Of a DNA stretch of 64,000 nucleotides, positions 6,431 to 15,140 are shown piece by piece. The DNA is taken from positions 1 through 64,000 of the forward strand of contig JBEBGV010000004.1 in NCBI GenBank assembly GCA_040081265.1, in the 5' to 3' direction. Numbering within the stretch: position 1 is the first letter of the stretch; the number at the start of each line of letters is the position of its first letter. The translations under genes and the position numbers were made by a program. The notes beneath the pieces are model-generated. The model saw nothing but the letters and a program-made list of their open reading frames with translations, did no database searches and had not been told where the DNA came from. This DNA comes from JBEBGV01 sp040081265 (lineage in GTDB: Bacteria; Acidobacteriota; Vicinamibacteria; Vicinamibacterales; UBA2999).

Positions 6431-7297
6431 GTGGAGATCGATCGCCAGTTACTGTCGGCCCCGTTCAAACGGTTCCGCAACGTCGAGCGCCTCGGCCAGG
6501 ACCGCAGCGGGCACGCGTCGGTCGAGCACGTCAGGCATCAGCTCTACATTGGACAGGACAAAGAGACCCGTACCAACGCCCTCATCAAGGTGGCCACCAA
6601 GCCTGGCCTCATCTACCAGCACAACCTGACGAACGAAATCGCAACGCTGTCGACGATCAACCGTGAACTCCCGAACTCGTCCTACTTCCCCTGGCTCTGG
6701 GACCACGGGCGCCTGTCCGATGGCCGTGTGTTCCTGATCATGTCGCTCTTCGACGAGTGGCCGCTGGCGACGACGTTCGGACCCGAGCGTGTGCCCGGAC
6801 GTCTCGTGGCCCACATCCGAACGTCCCTGGAAGTGGCCACCGCGCTGGCTGATCTGCACCGGATCCAGATCTTTCATGTCGACCTGAACCCGATGAACAT
6901 CCTTTACCGCGCCGAGAAGGGGAGACCGGTGATTCGGATTGTCGACTTCGAGTCGTCTTACGAAGTCGCACGCCATTCGACCGGCGCCGTCTATAACCCG
7001 GCGACGACCCCGGGGTTCTCGGCGCCAGAGGTCCATGACCGCGCGCCAGACGGTCGCGCGGATGTGTTCTCGCTGGGCGCGGTTCTCTACGCCATGCTTG
7101 CGGGCTATGAATGGGCCTGGGGTACGGACGTGACGGCGCGCGTCGAAGCGGATGCGGCGCTGGACGAGGACTTCAAGACGATCCTGCTGACCGCCGTGCA
7201 ACAGGACCCCTCCAGACGCTACCAGTCCATCCAGGACATGCACGCGGCGCTCGCCGCCTACCTGGAATCGATCTGGCCTGGGCGGTCGCGGTCGTGA
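6431..7297 (+). CDS. Atypical protein kinase-like protein
   Basis: This 288-aa soluble protein has a kinase fold without the usual fused sensor. Visible are the ATP-site lysine in ALIKVATKPG, the catalytic loop HVDLNPMNILYR and the metal motif written V-D-F-E-S instead of DFG. TPGFSAPEVHDRAPDGRADV then FSLGAVLYAML is the activation-segment end and the conserved D-x-F-S-L-G helix. The H-x-D-x-x-x-x-N core is kept, but the Lys that normally follows D-L is Asn and the DFG glycine is Glu, so activity may be altered or directed at a small molecule. It starts at GTG 6431. Its stop overlaps the next gene (GTGA), coupling it to a membrane protein. Confidence 0.7.
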   Translation: MEIDRQLLSAPFKRFRNVERLGQDRSGHASVEHVRHQLYIGQDKETRTNALIKVATKPGLIYQHNLTNEIATLSTINRELPNSSYFPWLWDHGRLSDGRVFLIMSLFDEWPLATTFGPERVPGRLVAHIRTSLEVATALADLHRIQIFHVDLNPMNILYRAEKGRPVIRIVDFESSYEVARHSTGAVYNPATTPGFSAPEVHDRAPDGRADVFSLGAVLYAMLAGYEWAWGTDVTARVEADAALDEDFKTILLTAVQQDPSRRYQSIQDMHAALAAYLESIWPGRSRS

Positions 7298-8916
7298 GCG
7301 GGGAAGCGGAGCCGTCCAGAGTGACGGTGGTGGCGGGCATGGCGGTGACCTTTGCGGTCACGTTCCTGCTGCGATTCACCACGGCGGGATTCGGCAACGA
7401 CCACTTCACGCACCTGTCGCGCGCCAGGCAGATTCTGCTCGGCGACTGGCCGATCCGCGACTTCTTCGACCCCGGCCAGTTTCTCCACTACTACCTGTCG
7501 GCGGCCGCGCAGCTGGTGTTCGGCTACAACCTGTTCGGCGAGGCGCTGCTGACCATCACGTTCGTGGCGCTGGCCGCCGCGTTCACGTTTGGCCTCAGCC
7601 TTCGGTTGTCTCGATCGGTCGCGATTGCTGCCGCCGCTGCGACGATCAGCGTGATCGCGTTCCCACGCCTCTACAACTACCCGAAGGTCTTTCTCTACGT
7701 GGCAGCCATCTGGCTCGTCTGGTGGTACGCACAGCGTCCAGCGAGGTGGCGCATCGGCGTCCTGGCGGCGTTCTCGATGCTGGCGTTCCTCTTTCGCTAC
7801 GACCACGGCGTCTACATTGGTGGAACCATGGTGCTGGTGTTGACGCTGGTGCACGTGGGCGAGGCGTCACCGTGGTGGAAGCCGGCGGCCACCTTCGCCG
7901 CCGCCTTCCTCGTTCTCTTCGTGCCTTTTGCCCTTTACTTGCAGTGGGCCGCAGGTCTTCCCGAGTACATCCTCGCCAGCGCAGAGCCGGCGCGCTTCGT
8001 CACGCAGAGCGTCCGTCGATTGCCAGGCGCACTGACTGACGACACAGCGCTCGGGTGGTTCACCGTCGTTACCACGACCCTGCCAGTGCTGGCGCTCGCA
8101 GTCGGTGCGTGGACATGGGCGAGGGCCGCCAAGGGGAGCGAGCGACGGCTCGAGGCCGTTGCGGTCGTCGCATCGGCGTGTCTGTGCCTGGTCATCACGC
8201 GCGCACTGGTCGGCAACGATCCCGGCGCACGCCTTGCCGACGTCATCTCGCCCACCATAGTCCTTGGCGCCTGGCTCGCGGGAAGATGGCTCGGCGCGGA
8301 CGGCGATCGCGCCATCGTTCCACGGCGGGCCTTCAGGCAACTCGCACTCGTCGTCATCTTCGGCGTCACGTTCTGGAGCGTGGCGACGCAGGCGCGGTTG
8401 ACTGGGAGGTTGGATGACGCCGACCTGCGCGACGGTCCGCGAGCGGCGTGGGAGCACCTGGAGGGCACCTATCGTCGCCTTCATCTCAGGCCGATCGACG
8501 ACTGGGCGCCTCTCGGCGTCGACTCCGGTATCCAGGGCCTGGCCCGTTACGTCCTGCGGTGCACGTCACCAGACGACCGGTTGCTTGTTGCGGGAGCGTT
8601 TGCGCCCGAGATCTACTTCTACGTCGAGCGTGGATTTGCCGGCGGGCAAGTGCACTTCCTGCCCAATTGGCACAGGTCTCCTGAGGATCAGCGCTTCACG
8701 ATCGAGCGACTGCGACGGCAGAGTGTCCCGGTCGTGCTCGTTGGCGATCAGGAGTCGGTGTTCGAACAGACGTACCCGGACGTCGCCTTGTATCTGCGCA
8801 CGCAGTACGTCGAGGCGCCGCCCACGCAGCACGATGGGCCCGCCTGGCGTGTGCTCGTCCAGCGCGGCCGACCGTTCCTCAGCACCGACGCTCAGACCGG
8901 GTTGCCCTGCGACTGA
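7294..8916 (+). CDS. Multi-spanning membrane protein, ArnT/PMT-like
   Basis: The 540-aa protein has about ten membrane helices in its first 380 residues and then a C-terminal soluble domain. The first loop after helix 1 has GNDHFTHLSRARQILLGDWP then RDFFDPGQFLHYYLSA, the arrangement of acidic residues and D-P-G seen in GT-C glycosyltransferases of the ArnT/PMT type, which use polyprenyl-phosphate sugars at the periplasmic side. The GTG start at 7294 overlaps the kinase-like stop, so the two are co-translated. Two glycosyltransferases lie downstream on the other strand, suggesting a surface-glycan locus. The donor is unknown. Confidence 0.65.
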   Translation: MSGEAEPSRVTVVAGMAVTFAVTFLLRFTTAGFGNDHFTHLSRARQILLGDWPIRDFFDPGQFLHYYLSAAAQLVFGYNLFGEALLTITFVALAAAFTFGLSLRLSRSVAIAAAAATISVIAFPRLYNYPKVFLYVAAIWLVWWYAQRPARWRIGVLAAFSMLAFLFRYDHGVYIGGTMVLVLTLVHVGEASPWWKPAATFAAAFLVLFVPFALYLQWAAGLPEYILASAEPARFVTQSVRRLPGALTDDTALGWFTVVTTTLPVLALAVGAWTWARAAKGSERRLEAVAVVASACLCLVITRALVGNDPGARLADVISPTIVLGAWLAGRWLGADGDRAIVPRRAFRQLALVVIFGVTFWSVATQARLTGRLDDADLRDGPRAAWEHLEGTYRRLHLRPIDDWAPLGVDSGIQGLARYVLRCTSPDDRLLVAGAFAPEIYFYVERGFAGGQVHFLPNWHRSPEDQRFTIERLRRQSVPVVLVGDQESVFEQTYPDVALYLRTQYVEAPPTQHDGPAWRVLVQRGRPFLSTDAQTGLPCD

Positions 8917-8942
8917 CCCGAGAGTGGCCAGGTAACCTGCCT

Positions 8943-9905
8943 TCAGTACGGCTTACGGATCGGCTCTCGAGTCGCGTCGACGAACCGCAGGCGGTTGCTC
9001 TCAACCATCGAGACGCCTTCGACCGCTTCCCGCGGATGTCTGCACCAATAGCCTCGCAGCTCGGCCAGGCTCCAGAGCGCACTGAGCGCGGGAAGGTAGA
9101 GCATCACCGCCACAGACCTCTCGCCAAGACGCATCATCGTTCCGATGGCCCGGACGACGCGATGGGCGATGAGCAGCGGATTGAGGACGGACACGGCAAT
9201 CTTCCTGAACACCGACCAGTGCCGCGCCCTGAGCATCCCGAGTCCGCGTCCATTCCCGCTGAGGATGCTGCGCACTCCCTCGAACGTGGACGCTTCCCAA
9301 TGCGCCATCCGCGCGCGCGGCTCGAAATAGAACCGGTGGCCCTCACGGGCAAGACTCATCTGCAGCGTGCTGGGCGCAATGAGGTCGTCGGTGAGCCTGG
9401 GGCCTCTCGCCAGCAGGACCTTCACGGCGAAGGCGCTGTTGTAGCCGGCGACAAACGATCGAGGTCCGCCCTCGGTCCACCCCATCCACTGGCCGTAGGT
9501 GAGCACGTTGGCCGCGATCCCCACATGTGACACGGTGTTGCCGCTCACGAACGCCGGGCCAACGGCGGTCCATCCTTCCTGCAGTCTCGCGAGCATGTGC
9601 TCGAGGCAATCCGGGAACGGCAGACAGTGGTCCTCGATGATGAGCGCGTACAGCGTTGACGCGCGTCGCACGCCGGCCTCTCTCGCCTCGTTCAGCAGCG
9701 CATGGTCTCCAGCCTCGACGATGATCGCATCGGGATACGCTTCGCGGAACCCATCTGGCAGGGCAAGGCTCGCCATGGTCCTGCACACGAAGATCAGTTC
9801 GAGCGTCGGCCGGATCGTCTGATGCTCCAGGCACAGATGCACCTGCTCGACGATGGAGTAGTCGTCGATGGCGGCGATGACAACGCTGAGCTGGGGAGAG
9901 ATCAT
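8943..9905 (-). CDS. Glycosyltransferase, GT2-like
   Basis: The 320-aa product begins MISPQLSVVIAAIDDYSIVE, the usual first strand of a GT-A fold, followed by LELIFVCRT and a later LIIEDHCLPFPDCLE where the acidic D-x-H segment takes the DxD position. VGPAFVSGN and GYNSAFAVK match acceptor-side motifs of family 2 enzymes. Two amphipathic or membrane helices near the C-terminus (VSVLNPLLIAHRVVRAI and LYLPALSALWSL) suggest membrane association. It overlaps the upstream GT8-like gene by ATGA, so they form one operon. A longer frame to 10343 only reads through that gene. Confidence 0.75.
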   Translation of the reverse strand: MISPQLSVVIAAIDDYSIVEQVHLCLEHQTIRPTLELIFVCRTMASLALPDGFREAYPDAIIVEAGDHALLNEAREAGVRRASTLYALIIEDHCLPFPDCLEHMLARLQEGWTAVGPAFVSGNTVSHVGIAANVLTYGQWMGWTEGGPRSFVAGYNSAFAVKVLLARGPRLTDDLIAPSTLQMSLAREGHRFYFEPRARMAHWEASTFEGVRSILSGNGRGLGMLRARHWSVFRKIAVSVLNPLLIAHRVVRAIGTMMRLGERSVAVMLYLPALSALWSLAELRGYWCRHPREAVEGVSMVESNRLRFVDATREPIRKPY

Positions 9906-10864
9906 CGGCGGTAGTGGCTGGCGCGCCAGGCCAGCCTCTCGAGCGGATACAAATAGGTTCTCAGGGAGCGATCGTAGAACGACGTCACACGAGCTCGTGC
10001 GCTGCGCTCGAATGTGTGGTCGGGACACACCTGCGTGAGGCAGTCGGCGTAGGCTCTCGCCCACAGCGAGCCGAGTCCACTGTACAGCCACGGCTTCAGG
10101 TAGCCAGCGAAGTGGATGATCGCGGGATCGTCTACCGCCGCCGTGATCCGAGCCTGCTCGACGCCTCGAGGCCGGAAGTGTGCTCGCCCTGCGGCTCCGC
10201 CGATGATGTTCCAGCGATCCGCCAGACGTGTCCATCGGCCGCGCAGGACGGCATTGAGCGCGTCCTGATCGGCCATGTTCACAGCACGCTGGTGTCTCTG
10301 CAGATAGGCGATGGCCTTCTCCTCGACGCGTCCAGATTTCCACGCGTCGAGATCGACGACAAGAACGCCCGCGTTGAAATACGGGTCCGTGGGGCGATAC
10401 CCGAGTTCGCGATGTCGCCGCAGTCCCATTGGCGATGACACCCAGGGGATGACCGCATCCTGCACTGCGCCGACGACGGAACCGCTGATGTCGGTGTTCC
10501 AGAGGTCGTCAATGGCGTCTAGGAACAGCAAGTCGCCGTCCAGGTAAATCACGCGGGTCAGGCTCGACGGTAGCCTGTCCAGCGCGACCAGCCGAACGTA
10601 CATGCTTACTTCGGATCTGCCGCTGACGGGCAGATCGGTCAGCAGCTCGAACGTGGAACGGTACCAGGCGATGTCGATGGCGGAACGGGCACACTGGGCT
10701 TCGACGATGGCCTTGTCCTCTGTAGACAGGTCATGTTCGAAGACGTGCCAGGTGATGGGCGTGGTAAGGGCCCTGCACGACGCCAGCGACTGCGCAGCTA
10801 CTCGAAACGGGACGAGGTAGGCCGAGTTGATCGTGCTGAGCAGGTGAATCCGGGGCGAGCTCAC
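9902..10864 (-). CDS. Glycosyltransferase family 8
   Basis: The 320-aa enzyme would transfer a hexose from a nucleotide sugar with retention of configuration. It has the GT8 hallmarks: RVIYLDGDLLFLDAIDDLW contains the D-x-D metal site, DPYFNAGVLVVDLDAWK is the second conserved block, and IIHFAGYLKPW is the H-F-x-G-x-x-K-P-W nucleotide-sugar motif. The GTG at 10864 (SSPRIHLLSTIN) was chosen because it sits just before the first GT8 strand. Upstream in-frame starts at about 10897 and 11008 run into the divergent gene. It is the first gene of a two-gene glycosyltransferase operon. Confidence 0.8.
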   Translation of the reverse strand: MSSPRIHLLSTINSAYLVPFRVAAQSLASCRALTTPITWHVFEHDLSTEDKAIVEAQCARSAIDIAWYRSTFELLTDLPVSGRSEVSMYVRLVALDRLPSSLTRVIYLDGDLLFLDAIDDLWNTDISGSVVGAVQDAVIPWVSSPMGLRRHRELGYRPTDPYFNAGVLVVDLDAWKSGRVEEKAIAYLQRHQRAVNMADQDALNAVLRGRWTRLADRWNIIGGAAGRAHFRPRGVEQARITAAVDDPAIIHFAGYLKPWLYSGLGSLWARAYADCLTQVCPDHTFERSARARVTSFYDRSLRTYLYPLERLAWRASHYRR

Positions 10865-10913
10865 CGCACCTCGGGGGTCGCTGATTCCATGTGGCCACAC
10901 TATCGTACGCCAA

Positions 10914-10935
10914 CCGGCGGTATCATTCCCGCCGG
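10914..10935 (+). promoter_or_regulatory. Hairpin overlapping the ribosome site of the PD40 gene
   Basis: CCGGCGG (10914-10920) and CCGCCGG (10929-10935) form a 7-bp stem with an 8-nt loop, 12 bp before the GTG at 10948. The GGGGAGA ribosome site begins in the 3' arm, so folding could limit initiation. Confidence 0.3.
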
Positions 10936-10947
10936 GGAGATACTGAC

Positions 10948-11826
10948 GTGAGATACCGAGCGCTTGTCCTGCCGATTGCCGTGTTGCTGTGCGTCGCCGC
11001 CGGACCATTGGCCTTCGACCTCGATGCCCAGCAGGGCGCGCCGGAGGTTCCGCGCACGCCGCGCAAGATGATGCTGGTCGACCGCAGTGGTGCCCAGACG
11101 CTGCTCGGCGAGGTGCCGTTCAACACCAACGGCCCGCGCGTGTCGCCCGATGGCACGCAGCTCGCCTATGGCGTCGATGGCCTCTACATTGGCCCGCTGA
11201 CCAACATCGCCGCCATGCGGCGTATTGGCCCAGGCCGCTTTCCCTACTGGTCGCACGACGCGACGCGGATGTTCTTCGAGCCGCCAACCGGGGAAATCCT
11301 GATGTGGCGCCGCATTGCAGGCGAAGACGAGGGTGAGCAGTTGCTGACACCGGTGCGTGCGCCGGAGTCACGCTCTCCCGATGGGCGCTATCTCTCCTAC
11401 GTGCAGTCGGTGGACAACAAGTTCTCGGCCTGGACGCTGGACCTCACGACCCGCATGCCGACGCAGATCCCGGACAGTGGTCCCGAATCGCTGGGTACCA
11501 ACATCTCGCCGGACGGTCGCTGGATCGCGTATCAGTCCACCAAGTCCGGGCGCCACGAAATCTACGTGCAGCCGCTCGGTCGTCCAGGCCCCGCGGTTCA
11601 GGTGACGACTGCGGGTGGTTTCCGTCCGCTGTGGTCGAAGGACATGACCGAGATGTTCTTTGACGCTGGCGACCAGCAGCTCTACGTCGTGCCGATCCGT
11701 GTCGGCGCGACGTTCTCGGCCGGCACGCCCACCGCGCTCCCGATCAAGGGATTTGTCCAGGCGGGCGTGGGCCGCCGCATGTATGACCTGCTGCCGGACG
11801 GCCGGTTCGTCATGATGTTCCCGTAA
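10948..11826 (+). CDS. Secreted PD40/TolB-like propeller protein
   Basis: The 292-aa protein has a signal peptide (VRYRALVLPIAVLLCVAA, cut near D-A-Q-Q). The rest consists of PD40 repeats such as RVSPDGTQLAYGVDGLYIGP, NISPDGRWIAYQSTKSGR and HEIYVQPLGRPGPAVQV. The same signatures form the sensor half of the four kinases at 15-29.5 kb, but here no kinase domain is attached. It may be a free periplasmic homologue of those sensors or the remnant of a split receptor. The GTG at 10948 has a GGGGAGA ribosome site 7 bp upstream. A longer frame from 10891 lacks a ribosome site. Confidence 0.7.
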   Translation: MRYRALVLPIAVLLCVAAGPLAFDLDAQQGAPEVPRTPRKMMLVDRSGAQTLLGEVPFNTNGPRVSPDGTQLAYGVDGLYIGPLTNIAAMRRIGPGRFPYWSHDATRMFFEPPTGEILMWRRIAGEDEGEQLLTPVRAPESRSPDGRYLSYVQSVDNKFSAWTLDLTTRMPTQIPDSGPESLGTNISPDGRWIAYQSTKSGRHEIYVQPLGRPGPAVQVTTAGGFRPLWSKDMTEMFFDAGDQQLYVVPIRVGATFSAGTPTALPIKGFVQAGVGRRMYDLLPDGRFVMMFP

Positions 11827-11847
11827 GTCTCCTTGGTCGACTTGATC

Positions 11848-11882
11848 GCATATGCATCGAATGGGCATACTGATGCATATGC
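11848..11882. promoter_or_regulatory. VapBC operator, 11-bp inverted repeat
   Basis: GCATATGCATC at 11848-11858 and GATGCATATGC at 11872-11882 are perfect inverted copies 13 bp apart. The right arm contains the vapB start codon. VapB-type antitoxins repress their own operon by binding such repeats, so this is the likely autoregulatory site. It also implies a very short or absent leader. Confidence 0.65.
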
Positions 11883-12088
11883 GGACGACGCTGAACATTG
11901 ACGACGCTTTGCTGGGTAGAGCAACCCAGCTGAGTGGTCTTCGCGAAAAAACTGCCGTGGTTCGCGCCGGGCTGGAAGCGCTCGTCGCGCGCGAAAGCGC
12001 CAGGCGTCTGGCAGCGCTGGGTGGTTCGGAGAAGAAGGTTCGGCCCATTCCCCGGCGTCGCGCCGGTGTGCAGCGGAAGTCGGCGTGA
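11879..12088 (+). CDS. vapB: VapB-type antitoxin
   Basis: The 69-aa product begins MRTTLNIDDALLGRATQLSG, the ribbon-helix-helix-type start of DUF2191 VapB antitoxins, continuing K-T-A-V-V-R-A-G-L-E-A-L. The basic tail (KKVRPIPRRRAG) would be the part that masks VapC. MHMRTT at 11873 is an alternative start. Its stop overlaps the toxin GTG. It would neutralise VapC and bind the inverted repeat over its own start. Confidence 0.85.
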   Translation: MRTTLNIDDALLGRATQLSGLREKTAVVRAGLEALVARESARRLAALGGSEKKVRPIPRRRAGVQRKSA

Positions 12089-12441
12089 TCCTGGTCGATA
12101 CATCGGTGTGGGTCGATCACCTGCGCGTCGCCGATCACCACCTGTCCGGCCTGCTCGTCAAGGATGCCGTGCTCTGTCATCCGTTCGTGGTGGGCGAGCT
12201 CGGCTGCGGCGTGCTGAATCGCCGGGGCGAGATCCTGGGCCTGCTCCGCGACCTGCCGCAGGCACCGCTCGTCGAGCACGATCAAGTGCTCGCCTTCGTC
12301 GACACCCACGCACTGATGGGGAGCGGTCTGGGGTGGGTCGATGTCCACCTCCTGGCATCGGCAACGCTATCAGGCCAGCGTGTCTGGACCAGGGACCGTC
12401 GCCTGGCGCAGGCGGCGCGTCGTCTTGGTGTGGCAGCGTAG
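12085..12441 (+). CDS. vapC: VapC-type PIN-domain toxin RNase
   Basis: The 118-aa PIN-domain protein begins VILVDTSVWVDHLR, with the first catalytic Asp in V-D-T-S. The other acidic residues are E in VVGELGCGVL and D in WVDVHLLASATLSG and TRDRRL. VapC enzymes are Mg-dependent RNases that cut tRNA or rRNA and halt growth when freed from VapB. The GTG start overlaps the antitoxin stop by four bases. All expected acidic residues are present, so the toxin is probably active. Confidence 0.87.
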   Translation: MILVDTSVWVDHLRVADHHLSGLLVKDAVLCHPFVVGELGCGVLNRRGEILGLLRDLPQAPLVEHDQVLAFVDTHALMGSGLGWVDVHLLASATLSGQRVWTRDRRLAQAARRLGVAA

Positions 12442-12451
12442 GATCGAACTG

Positions 12452-13303
12452 GTGCGAACTGTCTTCAGGACTCCGCTTCGTTGGTTCCTGCTCGCCGCCC
12501 TGGCCCTGGCCAGCGTCGCGGCGGCGCAGGACTTCGGCGACTCGAGCATCATGATGCGCGCCCGCTACCCGACGCCGAGCACGTTCGGGCACGGCTTCAA
12601 CTTTTGCCGCGCGCTCTACACCAGCAGTGGGGAAGTGCGCGAAGCGGGTGGCATGGGCTGGGCGACCGACTATCCCGACGCCGACCGCAACTTCTCGGTC
12701 CGCCTCGCCGAGATGACCAAAACGCGGGTCACGCGCATCATGGCCAGGGACGGCACCAAGCGGGAGCCCGAGTTCCTCGTCGTCCAGCTCACGAGCGACG
12801 CGCTCTTTCAGTGCCCCTACCTCCACATGGAAGACGTGGGCTGGTCCGACCTGACGGCCACCGAGGTCGAGAAGCTGCGCGCCTATCTGCTCAAGGGCGG
12901 GTTTCTGTGGGTCGACGACTTCTGGGGTGAACGTGCCTGGAACAACTGGGTCGAGGAGCTCAGCCGCGTGCTTCCTCCGAGCGAATATCCCGTTGTGGAC
13001 ATCCCAGCTACGGACCAGATCTTCCGCACTCTGTTCGACATCAGAGAGGTGCCGCAGATTCCGTCGATCCAGTACTGGCGGGCGAGCGGCGGCGGCGTCT
13101 CCGAGCGCGGGCCTGACAGCGCCGATCCGCACTTCCGTGGCATCTACAATCGCTACGGCAACCTGATGGTGGTGATGACCCACAACACCGACGTCTCAGA
13201 CGCGTGGGAACGCGAAGGGGAGGACCGGCGGTTCTTCTACAGTTTCTCCCCGACCGGGTATGCCTTCGGCGTGAATGTCGTCCTGTACGCGCTGACGCAC
13301 TAA
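12452..13303 (+). CDS. DUF4159 domain-containing secreted protein
   Basis: The 283-aa protein has a signal peptide (VRTVFRTPLRWFLLAALA, cut after A-A-A-Q) and then the DUF4159 core: FNFCRALYTSSGEVREAGG, VVQLTSDALFQCPYLHMED, YLLKGGFLWVDDFWGERAW and a final FYSFSPTGYAFGVNVVLYAL. The D-D-F-W-G motif is typical of the glutamine-amidotransferase-like fold of this family. DUF4159 proteins are frequent in Acidobacteriota and Planctomycetota, and their role is unproven. The GTG at 12452 is used because upstream residues overlap VapC. Its end is 8 bp from the convergent DUF2272 gene. Confidence 0.75.
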   Translation: MRTVFRTPLRWFLLAALALASVAAAQDFGDSSIMMRARYPTPSTFGHGFNFCRALYTSSGEVREAGGMGWATDYPDADRNFSVRLAEMTKTRVTRIMARDGTKREPEFLVVQLTSDALFQCPYLHMEDVGWSDLTATEVEKLRAYLLKGGFLWVDDFWGERAWNNWVEELSRVLPPSEYPVVDIPATDQIFRTLFDIREVPQIPSIQYWRASGGGVSERGPDSADPHFRGIYNRYGNLMVVMTHNTDVSDAWEREGEDRRFFYSFSPTGYAFGVNVVLYALTH

Positions 13304-13311
13304 TCGATCGG

Positions 13312-14391
13312 CTACTCGGTGCAGGCCGAGCTTCGCTGAAGATCGAGGCCCAGCACGGCAAGCTGAGGCGGGCGGGTGCCGCGCAGGCACGACAGCGACT
13401 GCAGGGTGGGCGTCCCGTCCATGGCGGCGGATGCAATCGATGGCGCGCGCAGTTTCAGATGGACAAACGCTGACATGCCGCGTCGGCCGAGTGAGATCGC
13501 CTTCGGCCTGAGCGTATTCTCCACACGCTGCCCCTGCAGCATCTTCAGGCTGACGCGCCCCCCGACGTTGCCGCCAATCGCCAGCACCTGCTCGGTCCGG
13601 CCGTCGACGTGAACCACCACGTCGCAGTGCGTGCGCGCGCCCTCGCCCATGCGCTGCTGGCGTGCGGCGAGGTTGCGGTAGGCCGGACGCCTGGCGCTGC
13701 ACAGCAGGTCACCCGGCTCGACGACTGCGTCGCCGATGTCATAGGCCGTGAACGCGGCGCGAGGGTCGCGCGCCCCGCGGGCACGGATGGCTTGATCGAT
13801 GTACACGTGGTGCGCAGCCGCTCGCTGAAACTGGCCGGCATCGCCGAGCCCGCCTTCGCACATCACCCACGAGATGAAGGCAGCCGACCACGGATACTGC
13901 CAGCGGGCGCTGATGCCGTCTGGCCCTTTCCACTCTTCGTTCTGCCGGGCCAGCACCCAGCCAGCTGAAGGCGTGGCAGTCCAGTAGCCGGCGATGGAGC
14001 TGGCCAGACGCTCGGCTTCCTCTGCAGGGAGTCGTGGGCGGCGACGCGGGCGTGTTGTCGGGTCATCGTCCTGCTCGGTGGCCTCGAGCCTGGTGCGGTC
14101 GATAACCGGGAAGCCGAAGTACGCCCACTCCTGCACGGCAACGTCGACGATTCGTCGTCTTGTGGCGGTGGCTGGCTGCGCGCGGCAGGTTGTCTGCCGG
14201 ACTGCGATGCTGCCCGGTGATCCAGTCACGCGGGCAGATGGCGGCGTCACGTCGAACCGGGAGACCGGCAGGCGGCCAAACGGCACCTGCTGCGCGTAGC
14301 CAGCCGACGAGGCCGCGAGAACGGCAAGGGCGGCAGCCGCAGTGACGCGCAGGCTCAGCCAATTGAAGCGCACGGACGGGATGATACTCAA
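13312..14391 (-). CDS. DUF2272 domain-containing secreted protein
   Basis: This 359-aa protein has a signal peptide (LRVTAAAALAVLAASSAGYA). Its core matches DUF2272: WSAAFISWVMCEGGLG, then FQRAAAHHVYIDQAIRA, then FTAYDIGDAVVEPGDLLC, and HCDVVVHVDG followed by VLAIGGNVGG. The Cys-x-x-x-G and His residues resemble a CHAP/NlpC-type cysteine hydrolase, so a periplasmic amidase role is plausible but not shown. Two further cysteines near the end may pair. It is convergent with DUF4159. Confidence 0.7.
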   Translation of the reverse strand: MSIIPSVRFNWLSLRVTAAAALAVLAASSAGYAQQVPFGRLPVSRFDVTPPSARVTGSPGSIAVRQTTCRAQPATATRRRIVDVAVQEWAYFGFPVIDRTRLEATEQDDDPTTRPRRRPRLPAEEAERLASSIAGYWTATPSAGWVLARQNEEWKGPDGISARWQYPWSAAFISWVMCEGGLGDAGQFQRAAAHHVYIDQAIRARGARDPRAAFTAYDIGDAVVEPGDLLCSARRPAYRNLAARQQRMGEGARTHCDVVVHVDGRTEQVLAIGGNVGGRVSLKMLQGQRVENTLRPKAISLGRRGMSAFVHLKLRAPSIASAAMDGTPTLQSLSCLRGTRPPQLAVLGLDLQRSSACTE

Positions 14392-14399
14392 AGTCGGGG

Positions 14400-14984
14400 C
14401 TACTCGCGGAAGATGCGCGCCAGGGGCATCTCGAGGCCCGGCAGCAGCGAGGTCGTGAGCACGTCGCCGGCCTCGAGGTCCAGCTCGATCGCCCGCGCGA
14501 AGCCCTCGCCGTCTCGACGATAGACGCGCACGACGTTCACGTCCGGGTCCACGAGCCAGTACTCAGACACTCCCATCCGTTCGTACAGGCGTTTCTTGAT
14601 CGTCTCGTCGCGCTTGCGGGTGCCGGGAGACCCCACCTCGACAACCAGCTCAGGTGTGCCCTTCACGTGCTTCTCGGTCAGCACTTCTGCCGCACGTTCC
14701 CGTGACATGTAGAGCAGGTCGGGTTCGACGATGTCGAAGTTCGAGAAGACCACGTCGAGTGGCGCGGCGAACGCCCGCCCGATGGGATGACTTTCCAGGT
14801 ACGTACCTATGAGCAAGGCCAGGTTCCACAGGATTGCCTGATGGCGTGGGACGGGTGACGGCGTCACGTAGTGTTCTCCGTCGATGAGCTCATGCCGCTT
14901 CCCGTCGTCGGGGAAGAGCACGAAGTCGTCGTAGGTGAGCCGCACGCGGGAGTGAACAGGGTCCACGTGATCGCCCTCAGGCAT
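14400..14984 (-). CDS. Uma2 family endonuclease (second copy)
   Basis: The 194-aa product has the full set of Uma2 motifs: KRHELIDGEHYVTPSPVPRH, DVVFSNFDIVEPDLLYMSRE, TPELVVEVGSPGTRKRDE and MGVSEYWLVDPD. The E-P-D-L and E-L-V-V-E-V acidic residues form the predicted PD-(D/E)xK site. It differs clearly from the copy at 4832-5380, so it is not a recent duplicate. The ATG at 14984 (MPEGDH) is preferred, since upstream residues are not Uma2-like. It is divergent from kinase 1. Confidence 0.82.
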   Translation of the reverse strand: MPEGDHVDPVHSRVRLTYDDFVLFPDDGKRHELIDGEHYVTPSPVPRHQAILWNLALLIGTYLESHPIGRAFAAPLDVVFSNFDIVEPDLLYMSRERAAEVLTEKHVKGTPELVVEVGSPGTRKRDETIKKRLYERMGVSEYWLVDPDVNVVRVYRRDGEGFARAIELDLEAGDVLTTSLLPGLEMPLARIFRE

Positions 14985-15140
14985 GGGCTGATTGTAGCGG
15001 TTGCTGGCAGGGCGCTGATCCATTCGGGCACCTGTGAGTGCCAGCGGCGTGCCGTCGCCGGTATCTGCGCCTTCAGCCGTGAAACGCGTACCGGTCTTAT
15101 CGAAGTCTGCAGGTACTGCTACCCGGGCAGCGGTAGCGCA

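Noticed and set aside
8943..10343. Long 466-codon version of the GT2-like gene
   Set aside because: The first 146 residues are the GT8-like gene read in another frame; the ATG at 9905 with ATGA overlap is natural.
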